Assembly (NCBI GenBank): GCA_039028895.1
Contig: JBCCHF010000016.1
Location: forward strand, 57,270 to 121,269
Source: JAHDCJ01 sp039028895
Lineage (GTDB): Bacteria; Bacteroidota; Bacteroidia; Chitinophagales; Saprospiraceae
Direction: 5' to 3'
Length of the DNA: 64,000 nt
Both the position numbers and the translations under genes were made by a program. The notes beneath the pieces are model-generated. The model was not told the origin of the DNA and ran no database searches. It was given only the letters and a program-made list of their open reading frames with translations. Shown here piece after piece: positions 8,366 to 17,520 of the stretch (position 1 is its first letter; each line of letters starts with the position of its first letter).

Positions 8366-9836
8366 TCTCATATTCCCGCACCATCTGTTTGAAAACAGTC
8401 CTTTGATCGAATTGGGTCATACGGTTTTCATCGTTGAAGAATACCTGTTTTTCAACCAATACGCTTTCCACAAACAAAAACTCGCTTTCCATAGGGCCTC
8501 AATGCAATTTTACGCTGACTTCCTGGCTTCAAAAAACATGGAGGTCATTTATATCAATGCATGGGAAACCCACTCAGATATCCGAAATCTTATTCCCCAT
8601 TTAGGCAAGCAGGGTATTACGAAGGTCTATTGCTACGATCCCGTAGACGACTGGTTGTCTACACGAATAAAAAAAGCATCTTCAAAAACAGGAATTGAGC
8701 TAAAGCAGCTGGAGTCTCCCCTATTCTTGAATACCAATAACGATCTGGCCAAATTTTTCCGGAAGGATAAAAAGAAATTTTTCCAAACCTCTTTTTACAA
8801 AGAACAACGGCTGTCAAGTCAAATCCTTTTGGATGAAGAGAATAAGCCAATAGGTGGAAAATGGAGTTTTGATGCTGACAACAGGAAGAAATTCCCGAAA
8901 GGAAAAACTCCACCTCCTGTTCAGTATCCGAAAACTGATCAGTATTACCAGGAAGCCCTGTCTTACGTCGATCAGTATTTTAGTAACAACCCGGGAGAGC
9001 GCTCTGACTTCCCACTTTATCCTTATAATTTTGCATCTGCCAAAGCTTGGCTCACACAGTTTCTAGAAATTCGATTTCATGAATTTGGGCCGTACGAAGA
9101 TGCCATATTAAAGGACTTCGGAATCCTCAACCATAGCGTACTTACACCTATGCTCAATGTAGGGCTGATTACGCCTCAAGCGATTGTAAACGAATCACTT
9201 AAATTTGGAGCAAACGCGCAGGTTCCTATCAATTCGCTAGAGGGTTTTATTCGCCAGGTTATTGGTTGGAGGGAATTTATTAGAGGTGTTTATATTGCAA
9301 AAGGCGGTGAAGAAAGAACCAGGAATTTTTGGAATTTTAACAGGAAGATCCCATCCTCGTTTTACGACGGAACAACCGGCATCTTACCCGTAGACGACAC
9401 CATTAAAAAAGTGCTTAAAACGGGATATTGCCACCATATCGAGCGCCTGATGGTCCTTGGCAACTTTATGTTATTGTGTGAGTTTGATCCGGATGAAGTG
9501 TATCGCTGGTTTATGGAGCTTTTTATAGATGCATACGATTGGGTAATGGTACCTAATGTCTATGGTATGAGTCAGTTTGCTGATGGCGGTTTAATGTCTA
9601 CCAAACCATATATCAGCAGTAGTAATTACATTTTGAAAATGAGTGATTACCAAAAAGGCACCTGGCAGGCCACCTGGGATGGACTTTTTTGGCGATTTAT
9701 GCATCTTCAGCGCGACTTTTTTCTTCAAAACCCAAGGCTGGGCATGCTGATCAGGACCTTCGATAAAATGCCTGGGGAAAAACAAAAATCTCACCTCGAT
9801 ACCGCCAATCAATATTTAGCGACATTGGATCAGTAA
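8301..9836 (+). CDS. PhrB-type photolyase/cryptochrome family protein without Fe-S ligands
   Basis: 511 residues from the first ATG; a TTG at 8352 would give a start at MKTASLIFPHHLF and a shorter overlap with DUF2256, so the start is uncertain. The family is the deoxyribodipyrimidine photolyase-related (prokaryotic 6-4) group: an N-terminal alpha/beta domain with PHHLFENSP, then a helical FAD domain with IRQVIGWREFIRGVY, HHIERLMVLGNFMLL, YDWVMVPNVYGMSQFADGG and SNYILKMSDY. Classical members bind a 4Fe-4S cluster with four Cys, three of them just after MSDY and one before the HHI motif. Here the text after MSDY is QKGTWQATWDGLFW and no Cys is present at those positions. It may repair (6-4) photoproducts or act as a blue-light sensor. 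Confidence 0.9.
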   Translation: MMSNIVAKNAENQDLNALKTASLIFPHHLFENSPLIELGHTVFIVEEYLFFNQYAFHKQKLAFHRASMQFYADFLASKNMEVIYINAWETHSDIRNLIPHLGKQGITKVYCYDPVDDWLSTRIKKASSKTGIELKQLESPLFLNTNNDLAKFFRKDKKKFFQTSFYKEQRLSSQILLDEENKPIGGKWSFDADNRKKFPKGKTPPPVQYPKTDQYYQEALSYVDQYFSNNPGERSDFPLYPYNFASAKAWLTQFLEIRFHEFGPYEDAILKDFGILNHSVLTPMLNVGLITPQAIVNESLKFGANAQVPINSLEGFIRQVIGWREFIRGVYIAKGGEERTRNFWNFNRKIPSSFYDGTTGILPVDDTIKKVLKTGYCHHIERLMVLGNFMLLCEFDPDEVYRWFMELFIDAYDWVMVPNVYGMSQFADGGLMSTKPYISSSNYILKMSDYQKGTWQATWDGLFWRFMHLQRDFFLQNPRLGMLIRTFDKMPGEKQKSHLDTANQYLATLDQ

Positions 9837-9867
9837 AAAGTCTAATTTTACTGTTCAATTTAATGTT

Positions 9868-10413
9868 GTGAAGAGAATTATTGTCATTGGATCCTGCGGA
9901 GCCGGCAAATCCACATTTTCCAAAAAATTGCATGCGATTACGGACCTTGAGCTGATCCACCTTGATCGGCATTATTGGAAACCGCATTGGACAGAAACGC
10001 CAAAAGCTGAGTGGGAAAGTACAGTAAAAGCGTTAATCGCAAAAGACAGCTGGATCATAGACGGCAACTATGGTGGCACGATGGATATCAGGATTGAAAG
10101 AGCCGATACCATTATTTTCCTGGCCTACTCGAGGCTGACATGTATGTACAGAGTACTCTCGAGAGTGATTAAAAACTATGGTCGCACTCGGGATGATCTC
10201 GGAAAAGATTGTCCTGAAAAAGTGGACTGGCAATTTTTGCATTACGTCTGGAACTTCAAAAAAACAAGGGAACCAGGCATACTGAACAAGCTTGAAAAAG
10301 TCAAACCTACAAAAAAAGTGTACATCTTTGAGAATGATGGCCAAAGCCTTAATTTTATTAATGAGCTAAGGAGCAGCAGGGAATCAGCTGCTCAACTAAA
10401 TAAGGATAAATAA
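9868..10413 (+). CDS. FlaR/adenylate-kinase-like P-loop ATPase
   Basis: 181 residues. Walker A is GSCGAGKST near the N terminus (MKRIIVIGSCGAGKSTFSKK), followed by ELIHLDRHYWKPHWTETP and SWIIDGNYGGTMDIRIERADTIIFL, all features of the DNA topology modulation protein (FlaR)-related P-loop group that resembles adenylate and shikimate kinases. The substrate is not established for this group. The start codon is GTG at 9868; the overlapping ATG at 9863 reaches a stop at once. The gene sits 31 bp after the photolyase-like gene and 15 bp before a transporter gene. Confidence 0.85.
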   Translation: MKRIIVIGSCGAGKSTFSKKLHAITDLELIHLDRHYWKPHWTETPKAEWESTVKALIAKDSWIIDGNYGGTMDIRIERADTIIFLAYSRLTCMYRVLSRVIKNYGRTRDDLGKDCPEKVDWQFLHYVWNFKKTREPGILNKLEKVKPTKKVYIFENDGQSLNFINELRSSRESAAQLNKDK

Positions 10414-10428
10414 CCAGGGCTTCTCATT

Positions 10429-11169
10429 TTGCCAGAACTTACCATAACCCAATACCTGATTGCATTTTTTTGTGCCTACATTTTTGGGGTTGCCAAAGCA
10501 GGTATCAAAGGTATTGGCATAGTAGCCATCCCTTTAATGGCCATCGTATTTGGGGGTAAAGCTTCTACTGGTATCGTATTGCCCATTTTGATTATGGCTG
10601 ATTGCTTTGCAGTCTGGTATTACAATCAACATGCAAGGTGGAAAGACCTGAGGCCTATGCTGCCATGGTTGTTTATTGGTGTTTTGCTCGGTGTTTGGGT
10701 GGGTAAAGACCTGCCAGAAGAACAATTCAGGATTGCCATGGGCTCGATTATTCTTTTTTGCGTAGGCATCTTGTTTATATGGGATCGGAAAAAAGATAAA
10801 ACTGTTCCAGACTGGTGGTGGTTCTCCATTCTGATGGGTTTGGTTTCTGGATTTACAACTATGGTGGGCAATCTTGCCGGGGCATTCGTAACTTTGTATT
10901 TCCTTTCTTTACGGTTACCCAAAACCGCTTTTATCGCCACCACCGCTTGGCTGTTTTTCATTGTCAACTGGTTTAAAGTGCCTTTCCACATCTGGGTTTG
11001 GGAAACCATCACATGGGAGACATTTAAACTCAACCTTCTATTAATTCCCGGAATTCTTGCTGGCTTACTAACCGGGGTTTATGTTGTTAAAAGGATCAAA
11101 GAATGGTATTACAGGCAATTGATCTTATGGCTTACCGCTATTGGGGCTATCCTTATTTTCTTTAGCTAG
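10429..11169 (+). CDS. TSUP (TauE/SafE) family membrane transporter
   Basis: 246 hydrophobic residues with about eight membrane segments in two similar halves. The first repeat contains the family pattern GVAKAGIKGIGIVAIPLMAIVF, the second has LVSGFTTMVGNLAGAFVTLYFLSL. TSUP proteins export or import small organosulfur anions, sulfite or other organic anions. The start is a TTG at 10429. A sulfotransferase-like gene lies 88 bp downstream, a possible but unproven sulfur link. Confidence 0.9.
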   Translation: MPELTITQYLIAFFCAYIFGVAKAGIKGIGIVAIPLMAIVFGGKASTGIVLPILIMADCFAVWYYNQHARWKDLRPMLPWLFIGVLLGVWVGKDLPEEQFRIAMGSIILFCVGILFIWDRKKDKTVPDWWWFSILMGLVSGFTTMVGNLAGAFVTLYFLSLRLPKTAFIATTAWLFFIVNWFKVPFHIWVWETITWETFKLNLLLIPGILAGLLTGVYVVKRIKEWYYRQLILWLTAIGAILIFFS

Positions 11170-11257
11170 TATGCCAATATTTTGGATGTTTTAGCTGAAA
11201 ATGGGCAACAAATTCAGCCAAAACAAACTTTTCGGATTGAAATAATGTATTGTCCAT

Positions 11258-12022
11258 ATGAAACCTGGAAAATCATTTATAATCTGGTTCTCTCCCCGAA
11301 GCGGCAGCACTTTATTATGTAAGGCATTGGAAGCAACAGGGCAAGCCGGAAAGGCAGGAGAATTCCTGAACATTCCGGAAGGCAATAATTTCCTGGATCA
11401 CTATAAAGTTGATGACTTTGCGATGCTCAAGGAAAAACTTTGGTCGATGGGCACCAGTTTGAATGGAATTTTTGGCGTCAAATATTCATTGTACTACATT
11501 CATTATGCAAGCATTATTAAACCCCTTGCCGGAATGCAGGGCATTGAAAGTCAAATAGAATTTGATTGGGCCATTTTTAGTGATTTGTTCCCTAATTGTC
11601 ATCACATTTACCTTACCCGCAGAAACAAGATAAGGCAAGCTGTTTCCTGGTGGAAGGCCATTCAAAATCAACTTTGGCATCTGGAACAAGGCCAGGAAGA
11701 AGTAACGCCTCCCAACTTCTACGATGACAAATATGATTTCGATGCTTTAACACATCTTTTCAAAGAGATCAATCTAAGGGAAGCCGCCATGGAATCATTT
11801 TTCTTTCAAAATCAGATTATTCCAACCCCGGTTATTTACGAGGATTTTATTAGGGATTACGAAAACACAATTTATTTTTTGCTTACCGCAATGCAAATTG
11901 AGACTAAAGATTTGGAGATTGGACCAAAGCCGTTGAAAAAGACCGCAAACGGACAGTCTGAACTATGGGTACAACGATTCAGGAAAGACCTTCAGACAGA
12001 CTGGGATCGGGTAATGTGGTAA
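11258..12022 (+). CDS. Stf0-type sulfotransferase
   Basis: 254 residues. The N-terminal IIWFSPRSGSTLLCKALEATGQAGKAGEFLN is the PAPS 5'-phosphosulfate loop of the Stf0 family (trehalose 2-sulfotransferase of mycobacteria). HHIYLTRRNKIRQAVSWWKA is the 3'-phosphate binding segment, and the C terminus has TPVIYEDFIRDYE. The reaction is transfer of sulfate from PAPS to a hydroxyl, perhaps of a sugar or lipid; the acceptor is not visible. It stands alone among transport and redox genes, with no PAPS-synthesis genes in the window. Confidence 0.88.
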   Translation: MKPGKSFIIWFSPRSGSTLLCKALEATGQAGKAGEFLNIPEGNNFLDHYKVDDFAMLKEKLWSMGTSLNGIFGVKYSLYYIHYASIIKPLAGMQGIESQIEFDWAIFSDLFPNCHHIYLTRRNKIRQAVSWWKAIQNQLWHLEQGQEEVTPPNFYDDKYDFDALTHLFKEINLREAAMESFFFQNQIIPTPVIYEDFIRDYENTIYFLLTAMQIETKDLEIGPKPLKKTANGQSELWVQRFRKDLQTDWDRVMW

Positions 12023-12185
12023 GTTCAAATTTCCTGTTTTGCAGTGTCATATTTTACTCGTTTTGGGTCCACTTACTATGGCACATATTCTTGTTTTTTT
12101 TGTTTGGCAGGAAAGTCTCTTTTTCCAAGATTTGTAACTGGGAAAATCCTATTCCTTTTGCATTTTTAAAACAAAAATCCAAGCA

Positions 12186-14237
12186 ATGTCCTGTACTAAT
12201 TCCTCCATTTTTAAGCAGATCTTACTTCTCGTATTCATTGCCCTTCCGCTAATCTCTTTTAGTCGTATCACCTTTAACACCGTAATTACTGATGTCACTT
12301 GTCCCGATGACAGTGATGGTCAAATCGAATTTACAGGAGTTGTGGGCGGTGTTGACCCTTACCTGTTCTCAATAGATGGAGGTGTCACTTTTACAGCCAA
12401 CCCAGTTTTTACGGGCTTGAAAGCGAAAAACTACATCGTCCAGGTTATGGATGCTATTGGTGACTTTTCATGTCAGGAATCTGCATTAGTTGAATGGACA
12501 TCCACATTACCCCAAATGCTTGAATACCAGATCCAAAGTGCTACTCCTGGAGCAGGATTTAACGCCTTTGGTGAAACTGTAGCCATTGATGGAGATTATG
12601 CTGTTGTAGGTAACTCTACGATCACTACTACAGACGGTATCCAGGCAGGTGCAGCTTATATATTTTACAGGAATGAGGGGGGACCTAATAATTGGGGGCA
12701 AGTTAAAATGCTAACTGCCCAGAATGGTTTTCAATTGGACCGCTTTGGTGTAAGTGTGGGTATTTCCGGCAATACGGTTGTAGTAGGTAACTGGCATTTT
12801 CAGAGTTCAATCGGTCCGGGAAGAGCCTTTGTTTTTGAGAAGGACCAGGGAGGAACCGACAACTGGGGATTAGTCAAGGAGTTAAATGCTTCAGATGCCA
12901 CTGATGGCGATCAGTTTGGATTTGCTGTGGACATAAGCGGAGAATTCGTAGTTGTAGGCGCAAAGGAAAATGACAATAACCAGGGAGCTGTATATTTTTA
13001 TCAACGTGATCTTGGAGGCGCTGGAAACTGGGGAGAGTTAATAAAAGTACAGGCTTCTGACGGAGACTCTTTTGACAGGTTTGGCGGAGCGGTTGACATC
13101 AACGGAGATTTCGCGGTTATCGGAGCATTTAATGATGAAGATGCAGCCAGTCAGGCCGGTTCAGCTTATATCCTTTTCAAGGATCAAGGAGGCATAAATA
13201 ATTGGGGAGAAGTCACCAAAGTCGTGGCATTTGATGCCGGGAGCGCAGATTTCTTTGGCACATCCGTCGCTTTGAGTGGCGATTATGTAGTAGTTGGAGC
13301 TTACAATGATAATGGCTCTACTGGTAGTGCATATATCTATGAAAAAGACCTTGGCGGACAAGACAATTGGGGCTTTCTTGTTAAAAAAACTGCCTCTGAC
13401 GCTGCCGGAAATGACTGGTTTGGATGGCGTGTAGCCTTAAGCGGGGACAACCTGTTGGTAGGAGCAATAAGGGAAGATTTTACTGGTGTGAACAACACTG
13501 GTTCAGCCTACCTGTTTAATAGAAATGAAGGTGGTGTCAATGCTTGGGGTGAAGTTGCCAAAATAAATGCTTCTGACTTTGCTGCCAACAATAATTTTGG
13601 GATTGTTGATATCAATGGGGTGGATGCCATAGTCGGAGCTTTAGGTGCTCCAAACGGAGGTCAGGCCTATTTCTTTGAGTTTGCATGTTGCCCATTTGCA
13701 GATGCTGGAGATATTGTTCCTCCAGGTGGTTTGGGTGCCCAGATCGACTTGTTTGCCGGTGATGACATTGACGCTTTTTCAGTTAGTTATGCAGCTGCGG
13801 ATGAAACTGAACCAACCCCTCCAGGAGACTACGATTACACCTTTTTACTTTTCAATTCTGGTGGAACGCTCATTGCCAGCGCGACAACTGGCGATTTCGA
13901 TTTCTCGCCGCTTCCTGTAGATTACTATGGTGTTTATGGCATTTCTTATGCTACGGCACTTAACGCACCGACTACTTTGAATGATTACCTGACAAATATT
14001 ACTGGCGATGGTGACCTCAATGATCTAGCACAGATACTAGCCGATGATCAGGCTGGTGATCCGTGTTTGGATATCGAAGGTCTTACTGTAGGTAATGAGC
14101 AGGTGGTTGTCGGCGTAGGGGCCATCGTCCCGACCCTGGGTGAATGGGGATTGATCATCCTTTGCTTACTCCTCTTAAATATTGGAACAATTGCAGTTTT
14201 ACGCAGGCAGGCGCTCTTAAACGGGACTTCTGTTTAA
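12186..14237 (+). CDS. Surface protein with SprB-like module, FG-GAP repeats and IPTL-CTERM tail
   Basis: 683 residues. A signal peptide (about 1-27) is followed by an SprB-like module (NTVITDVTCPDDSDGQIEF, residues 30-110). Six or more FG-GAP-type repeats of roughly 60 residues follow, each with an F-G start, GDYVVVGA-like strand, GSAYIF-like strand and a GGxxNWG turn. A Cys-containing region and an aggregate beta domain come next. The C terminus has VPTLGEWGLIILCLLLL, then RR, which is the IPTL-CTERM sorting signal: conserved motif, membrane helix and basic end. That signal is normally processed by an exosortase-like system; no such enzyme is in this window. It is unlike the two T9SS cargo proteins here. 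Confidence 0.85.
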   Translation: MSCTNSSIFKQILLLVFIALPLISFSRITFNTVITDVTCPDDSDGQIEFTGVVGGVDPYLFSIDGGVTFTANPVFTGLKAKNYIVQVMDAIGDFSCQESALVEWTSTLPQMLEYQIQSATPGAGFNAFGETVAIDGDYAVVGNSTITTTDGIQAGAAYIFYRNEGGPNNWGQVKMLTAQNGFQLDRFGVSVGISGNTVVVGNWHFQSSIGPGRAFVFEKDQGGTDNWGLVKELNASDATDGDQFGFAVDISGEFVVVGAKENDNNQGAVYFYQRDLGGAGNWGELIKVQASDGDSFDRFGGAVDINGDFAVIGAFNDEDAASQAGSAYILFKDQGGINNWGEVTKVVAFDAGSADFFGTSVALSGDYVVVGAYNDNGSTGSAYIYEKDLGGQDNWGFLVKKTASDAAGNDWFGWRVALSGDNLLVGAIREDFTGVNNTGSAYLFNRNEGGVNAWGEVAKINASDFAANNNFGIVDINGVDAIVGALGAPNGGQAYFFEFACCPFADAGDIVPPGGLGAQIDLFAGDDIDAFSVSYAAADETEPTPPGDYDYTFLLFNSGGTLIASATTGDFDFSPLPVDYYGVYGISYATALNAPTTLNDYLTNITGDGDLNDLAQILADDQAGDPCLDIEGLTVGNEQVVVGVGAIVPTLGEWGLIILCLLLLNIGTIAVLRRQALLNGTSV

Positions 14238-14240
14238 CCA

Positions 14241-14278
14241 AACAGGGTACATAAAACTCAATCTTATGTACCCTGGTT
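14241..14278. terminator. Hairpin between convergent genes
   Basis: A perfect 12-bp stem (CAGGGTACATAA at 14243-14254 with its complement at 14264-14275, loop of nine). It is placed between the stops of the IPTL-CTERM gene and the OmpH gene and can serve both strands; T tracts are weak on both sides. Confidence 0.65.
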
Positions 14279-14286
14279 CTGGCTGT

Positions 14287-14841
14287 TTATTCTTCTCGCT
14301 TGATACCAAGTTCTTTTACCAGGTCTTCAGTAATATCATTGGATTGGTCGCCTTTCAGGATGGTGGGGAATCCACCGCCAATCGAGTTATTGAGCACGTA
14401 ATCATAGCCTTGAGCTATTGCCACTTTATCGACTGCGGCCTGCAATCTCATCATGACGGGTTCAAGTAATAAAGCTCTGTTCTGTATAACTTTTTGTTCT
14501 GCCTGGTCAGCATATTTTTGGATTTCCTGTTGCAAATTACCGAGAACTGATTCCGCTTTTTGCTTTTGTTGAAGCGATGCCCAGAGGCCTTGTTCATTTT
14601 TACGGTTGTAATCGGCTAATTGCTGCTGAAAATTTTCATTTTTTAGTTGAAGGGAACCAGCATAGGTAGCCTGCAATTCACTAAGTTGCTTTTCAATTTC
14701 CTGTGTTTCCGGAAGAAGAGCCAACAGGTATTCTATGTTGGTAAAAGCCACCTTATGGTCTTCTGTTTGATCTTGACCGTAAGTTGTTTCGACGCTTAAT
14801 CCAGAAATTAGCAAGAATAGAAAGATGTAATATTTTTTCAT
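14287..14841 (-). CDS. OmpH/Skp-like periplasmic chaperone
   Basis: 184 residues with a signal peptide (MKKYYIFLFLLISGLSVETTYGQ), then the family start VAFTNIEYLLALLPETQEIE and a long coiled coil (about 50-140) rich in Gln and Glu. The C-terminal VDKVAIAQGYDYVLNNS fits OmpH. Skp-type chaperones bind unfolded outer-membrane proteins in the periplasm. It lies directly downstream (15 bp) of a second, similar copy; Bacteroidota often keep two tandem OmpH paralogs. Confidence 0.92.
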   Translation of the reverse strand: MKKYYIFLFLLISGLSVETTYGQDQTEDHKVAFTNIEYLLALLPETQEIEKQLSELQATYAGSLQLKNENFQQQLADYNRKNEQGLWASLQQKQKAESVLGNLQQEIQKYADQAEQKVIQNRALLLEPVMMRLQAAVDKVAIAQGYDYVLNNSIGGGFPTILKGDQSNDITEDLVKELGIKREE

Positions 14842-14856
14842 GATTCGAGCGTCGTT

Positions 14857-15393
14857 TTATTCGTTACCAGATGAGATTTCAATGCCGAGCTTTTCCATTA
14901 CAGCCATCGTAACATCATGCTCTTCAGGGCCGAAGAGAATCGTTGAAACACCTGCTGAGGTCGTTTGATTTAGCACATAGGTATAGCCGCCTTCTTCAGC
15001 AATAGTATCAAGTGCCGCTTGTAATTTTTCAAGGATGGGAGCCATAAGCTCTTGCCTTTTTGTGATTATATCATAATCCGATTGTGCAGCCTGTTTTTGT
15101 AATTCTTCGTCAAGTTTGACAAGTTCTTCTTCCTTCTTCTTGTATTCTGCTTCAGGGGCGTTCGGATTGGCTGTTGCCCAGTCTCTGTAGTCATCGAGTT
15201 TTTTCTGGGCAGATTGTTGTTTGCTGGCTAGTTGTTCTCCAAGTTTTTGTTGATAAGTTTGGAGATCCTCTTCCATCTTCTGAGTTTCTGGCATATAGGC
15301 GAGAACAAGTTCGATATTGGTGTATCCTATCTTGACTTGTCCAAATGAAATCGTGGTGGTGAATAGTAGTGTGAGTAAAATTAAATTTCTCAT
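14857..15393 (-). CDS. OmpH/Skp-like periplasmic chaperone (tandem paralog)
   Basis: 178 residues from an ATG at 15393, which begins the signal peptide MRNLILLTLLFTTTISFGQ. The frame extends further upstream, but that stretch has no signal peptide, and the promoter-like TACCTTCG at 15423-15430 supports this start. The mature part starts VKIGYTNIELVLAYMPETQKME, close to its neighbour, then a coiled coil and the typical AEEGGYTYVLNQTT end. Function as for the adjacent copy: holdase for outer-membrane proteins. The last residues are acidic. Confidence 0.92.
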   Translation of the reverse strand: MRNLILLTLLFTTTISFGQVKIGYTNIELVLAYMPETQKMEEDLQTYQQKLGEQLASKQQSAQKKLDDYRDWATANPNAPEAEYKKKEEELVKLDEELQKQAAQSDYDIITKRQELMAPILEKLQAALDTIAEEGGYTYVLNQTTSAGVSTILFGPEEHDVTMAVMEKLGIEISSGNE

Positions 15394-15422
15394 GCTAAAT
15401 GGTTGAAAATGAATAATGTTTG

Positions 15423-15430
15423 CGAAGGTA
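15423..15430 (-). promoter_or_regulatory. -7 promoter element (TACCTTCG) for the tandem OmpH genes
   Basis: Minus-strand TACCTTCG followed by CAAACATT, 29 bases upstream of the ATG at 15393. It matches TAnnTTTG in all but one position and decides against the longer upstream start. Confidence 0.5.
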
Positions 15431-15564
15431 GTTTTAAAGTTGCATTCCTCCAAAACTGAACTATAGTTTAAGAATTCGTTAGGATTTATGCCAAAAGCCA
15501 ATTTTTCATTAGGTTCGCAGTCCAAATTATGTCTGACAATCCTTATTGTCTAAACGCTTGAGGA

Positions 15565-17319
15565 ATGCAACCTTACCAAGTACCACAAACTGCCTATTTT
15601 CAAGATAAGTCTGCGTTTGATCAGGCTGTAGGCGATGATTTTATCAGGCATGCAAATATAGGTACCCAACGGGGGAAATACTTTCTTGTCGGCCTTTCCC
15701 TCGGGCAATCCCCCTCTGGAGCATATCAATACATCCTGGACAACTTTTCAAAAATAAAAAGACCGTTACAGATACTTTTCGCTTATGTCAATACTCCACT
15801 AAAGCGGCAACGGGACCTCATTGATATTGTTGATGCTCAGGAATTTACAAGACAGCTCATTGCCCAAAAGCTGATTGATAAAAAGCAGATCTGCCACAGA
15901 GAGTTTGACAGGGAAAACCTGGAGGCTTACAACCGAAATTTTATCGAGGCCTTCGGTAAGATTTTATCTACCCATAAAAAGGATGGCCTGGACTATGTTT
16001 TCCTGGCTTCAGACCCACTTGGCCAGGTTGCAGGTATTACCCGGCATTCAAAGGCATTTGCATCAGAAAATATTGCCGAAATAGTGCAAATCAAGGGAAG
16101 TGAGGAATTTACACTGACACCGCATTTCCTGAAAAGGTCAAAGCGTATCGCATTTCTGGCCACCAAATCCGATAAACGCCGTGCACTTGCCATGCTGTTT
16201 ATTCGGGATGGTGACACAGGCTCCAGTCCGGCATTTTTGAGGGATATCGAAGATTTGGAGAAAAAGATGACCGTTTTTATTGACGATGACGCTCTTACAT
16301 GGCCTCAAATTGAACTGGTGAGAAAAGCCACCCACGGTGATAGTGTGATCCGGATAGACGTACCTAACCCTTACCGGGAAAATGCCAAAAAGAAGTTGCC
16401 CGTAATCCTGTTGACACATGGTTTCCTGGGTCTGAACTCCTACGACGGACTATTAACGGTTCTTCCATCAAGCAAAGTAATTGCTGCTGCCATGCACTAT
16501 GGTTCAGTGCCTGATGCGTTACCGCCTGCCAAGTACTCTGAACATATTGTCAATAATATCAATTTTGTAATCGACTATTTTGGCTCAAACGGTCATGATG
16601 TCTACCTTTTTGACCATTCTATCGCGAACATCTATGCCATGATGCTAAATCGTGATCTCGACAAACTGCCAGCGGTCAGGAAATATGTCAAAGGCCGTAT
16701 AGGCGCCAACCCGTTTTTTGGAAAGGAAGCCAAACATGCCACCTTAGGTTTTATCGACAATGTTTTGATTCCAGCGGTAAAATCGAGTAAAGACTCCGTG
16801 GGCAATGCCTTTTTCCAATCCGCCAGGAGAGTACTGCCTTTGGATACCAAAAACGGGGTAAGAAAGCGGGGGATCAAGCTCACACAATGGCTAATCAGCA
16901 AGGAAACCCCTTTTCGAAACCGAATATGGAAAGAAGCCAAACAAGGCATCTTGTCGCTAATGAGTAATCTTGACCTAGTTCCTCCTCTTAACAAAATTCC
17001 GATTGAACGGGCTTTGGCCCGATTGCCAGTTAAGTTATTTGCCATCCAGATTCACTCTGCATTACTTGAATCGAAGAGTTTCGATTGGCAAAAAGGGCTG
17101 GACAACTTCGACAAACACAACATACCCGTACTGGTCCTTAAAAGTGATCGTGACCCCATCGCCAAATTCATGACCAAAGTTTACCAAGGTGACAACATCA
17201 AGGTAATGGATATGACCGATGAAAAGAATGAAGAACTGTTCAAGGAACATCTTTATCATATGGTCAACCCATGGAAGACAGCAGAGATCATTGAGCAATT
17301 TATTAAAGGAACCATATAA
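15565..17319 (+). CDS. NagB-like domain fused to an alpha/beta-hydrolase
   Basis: 584 residues. The N-terminal half (about 20-230) resembles the glucosamine-6-phosphate isomerase/deaminase (NagB) fold: RGKYFLVGLSLGQSPSGAYQYI, then LDYVFLASDPLGQVAGITRHS and IAFLATKSDKRRALAMLF. The expected DGH active-site motif is replaced by PLGQVAG. The second half (about 275-584) is an alpha/beta-hydrolase: LPVILLTHGFLGLNSYDG as oxyanion region, VYLFDHSIANIYAMML as nucleophile elbow with Ser in DHSIA instead of GxSxG, and a late LVLKSDRDPI plus HLYHMVNP supplying Asp and His. I do not recognise a described fusion of this kind, and no function is proposed. The gene stands alone. Confidence 0.72.
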   Translation: MQPYQVPQTAYFQDKSAFDQAVGDDFIRHANIGTQRGKYFLVGLSLGQSPSGAYQYILDNFSKIKRPLQILFAYVNTPLKRQRDLIDIVDAQEFTRQLIAQKLIDKKQICHREFDRENLEAYNRNFIEAFGKILSTHKKDGLDYVFLASDPLGQVAGITRHSKAFASENIAEIVQIKGSEEFTLTPHFLKRSKRIAFLATKSDKRRALAMLFIRDGDTGSSPAFLRDIEDLEKKMTVFIDDDALTWPQIELVRKATHGDSVIRIDVPNPYRENAKKKLPVILLTHGFLGLNSYDGLLTVLPSSKVIAAAMHYGSVPDALPPAKYSEHIVNNINFVIDYFGSNGHDVYLFDHSIANIYAMMLNRDLDKLPAVRKYVKGRIGANPFFGKEAKHATLGFIDNVLIPAVKSSKDSVGNAFFQSARRVLPLDTKNGVRKRGIKLTQWLISKETPFRNRIWKEAKQGILSLMSNLDLVPPLNKIPIERALARLPVKLFAIQIHSALLESKSFDWQKGLDNFDKHNIPVLVLKSDRDPIAKFMTKVYQGDNIKVMDMTDEKNEELFKEHLYHMVNPWKTAEIIEQFIKGTI

Positions 17320-17520
17320 GGAATTGAAGAACATATAAGGGATATTAGGAGCCACATTTTACGTTTATCTCCAATTTATCCTCAATTATCAATTCATTTT
17401 CTTCACTTATCTAAACAAATGTGATTCAGGCACAACTTTAGTTCCAATTTATTAAAATCCAAAAAAATACGAGCCAAAAATATCTAGCTTTAAGAAACAA
17501 AAAGATATCTGAGACTTATC

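Noticed and set aside
12560..13680. Regular repeats of about 180-190 bp
   Set aside because: Considered as tandem or CRISPR-like DNA; they are FG-GAP protein repeats within one coding frame and diverge at third codon positions.
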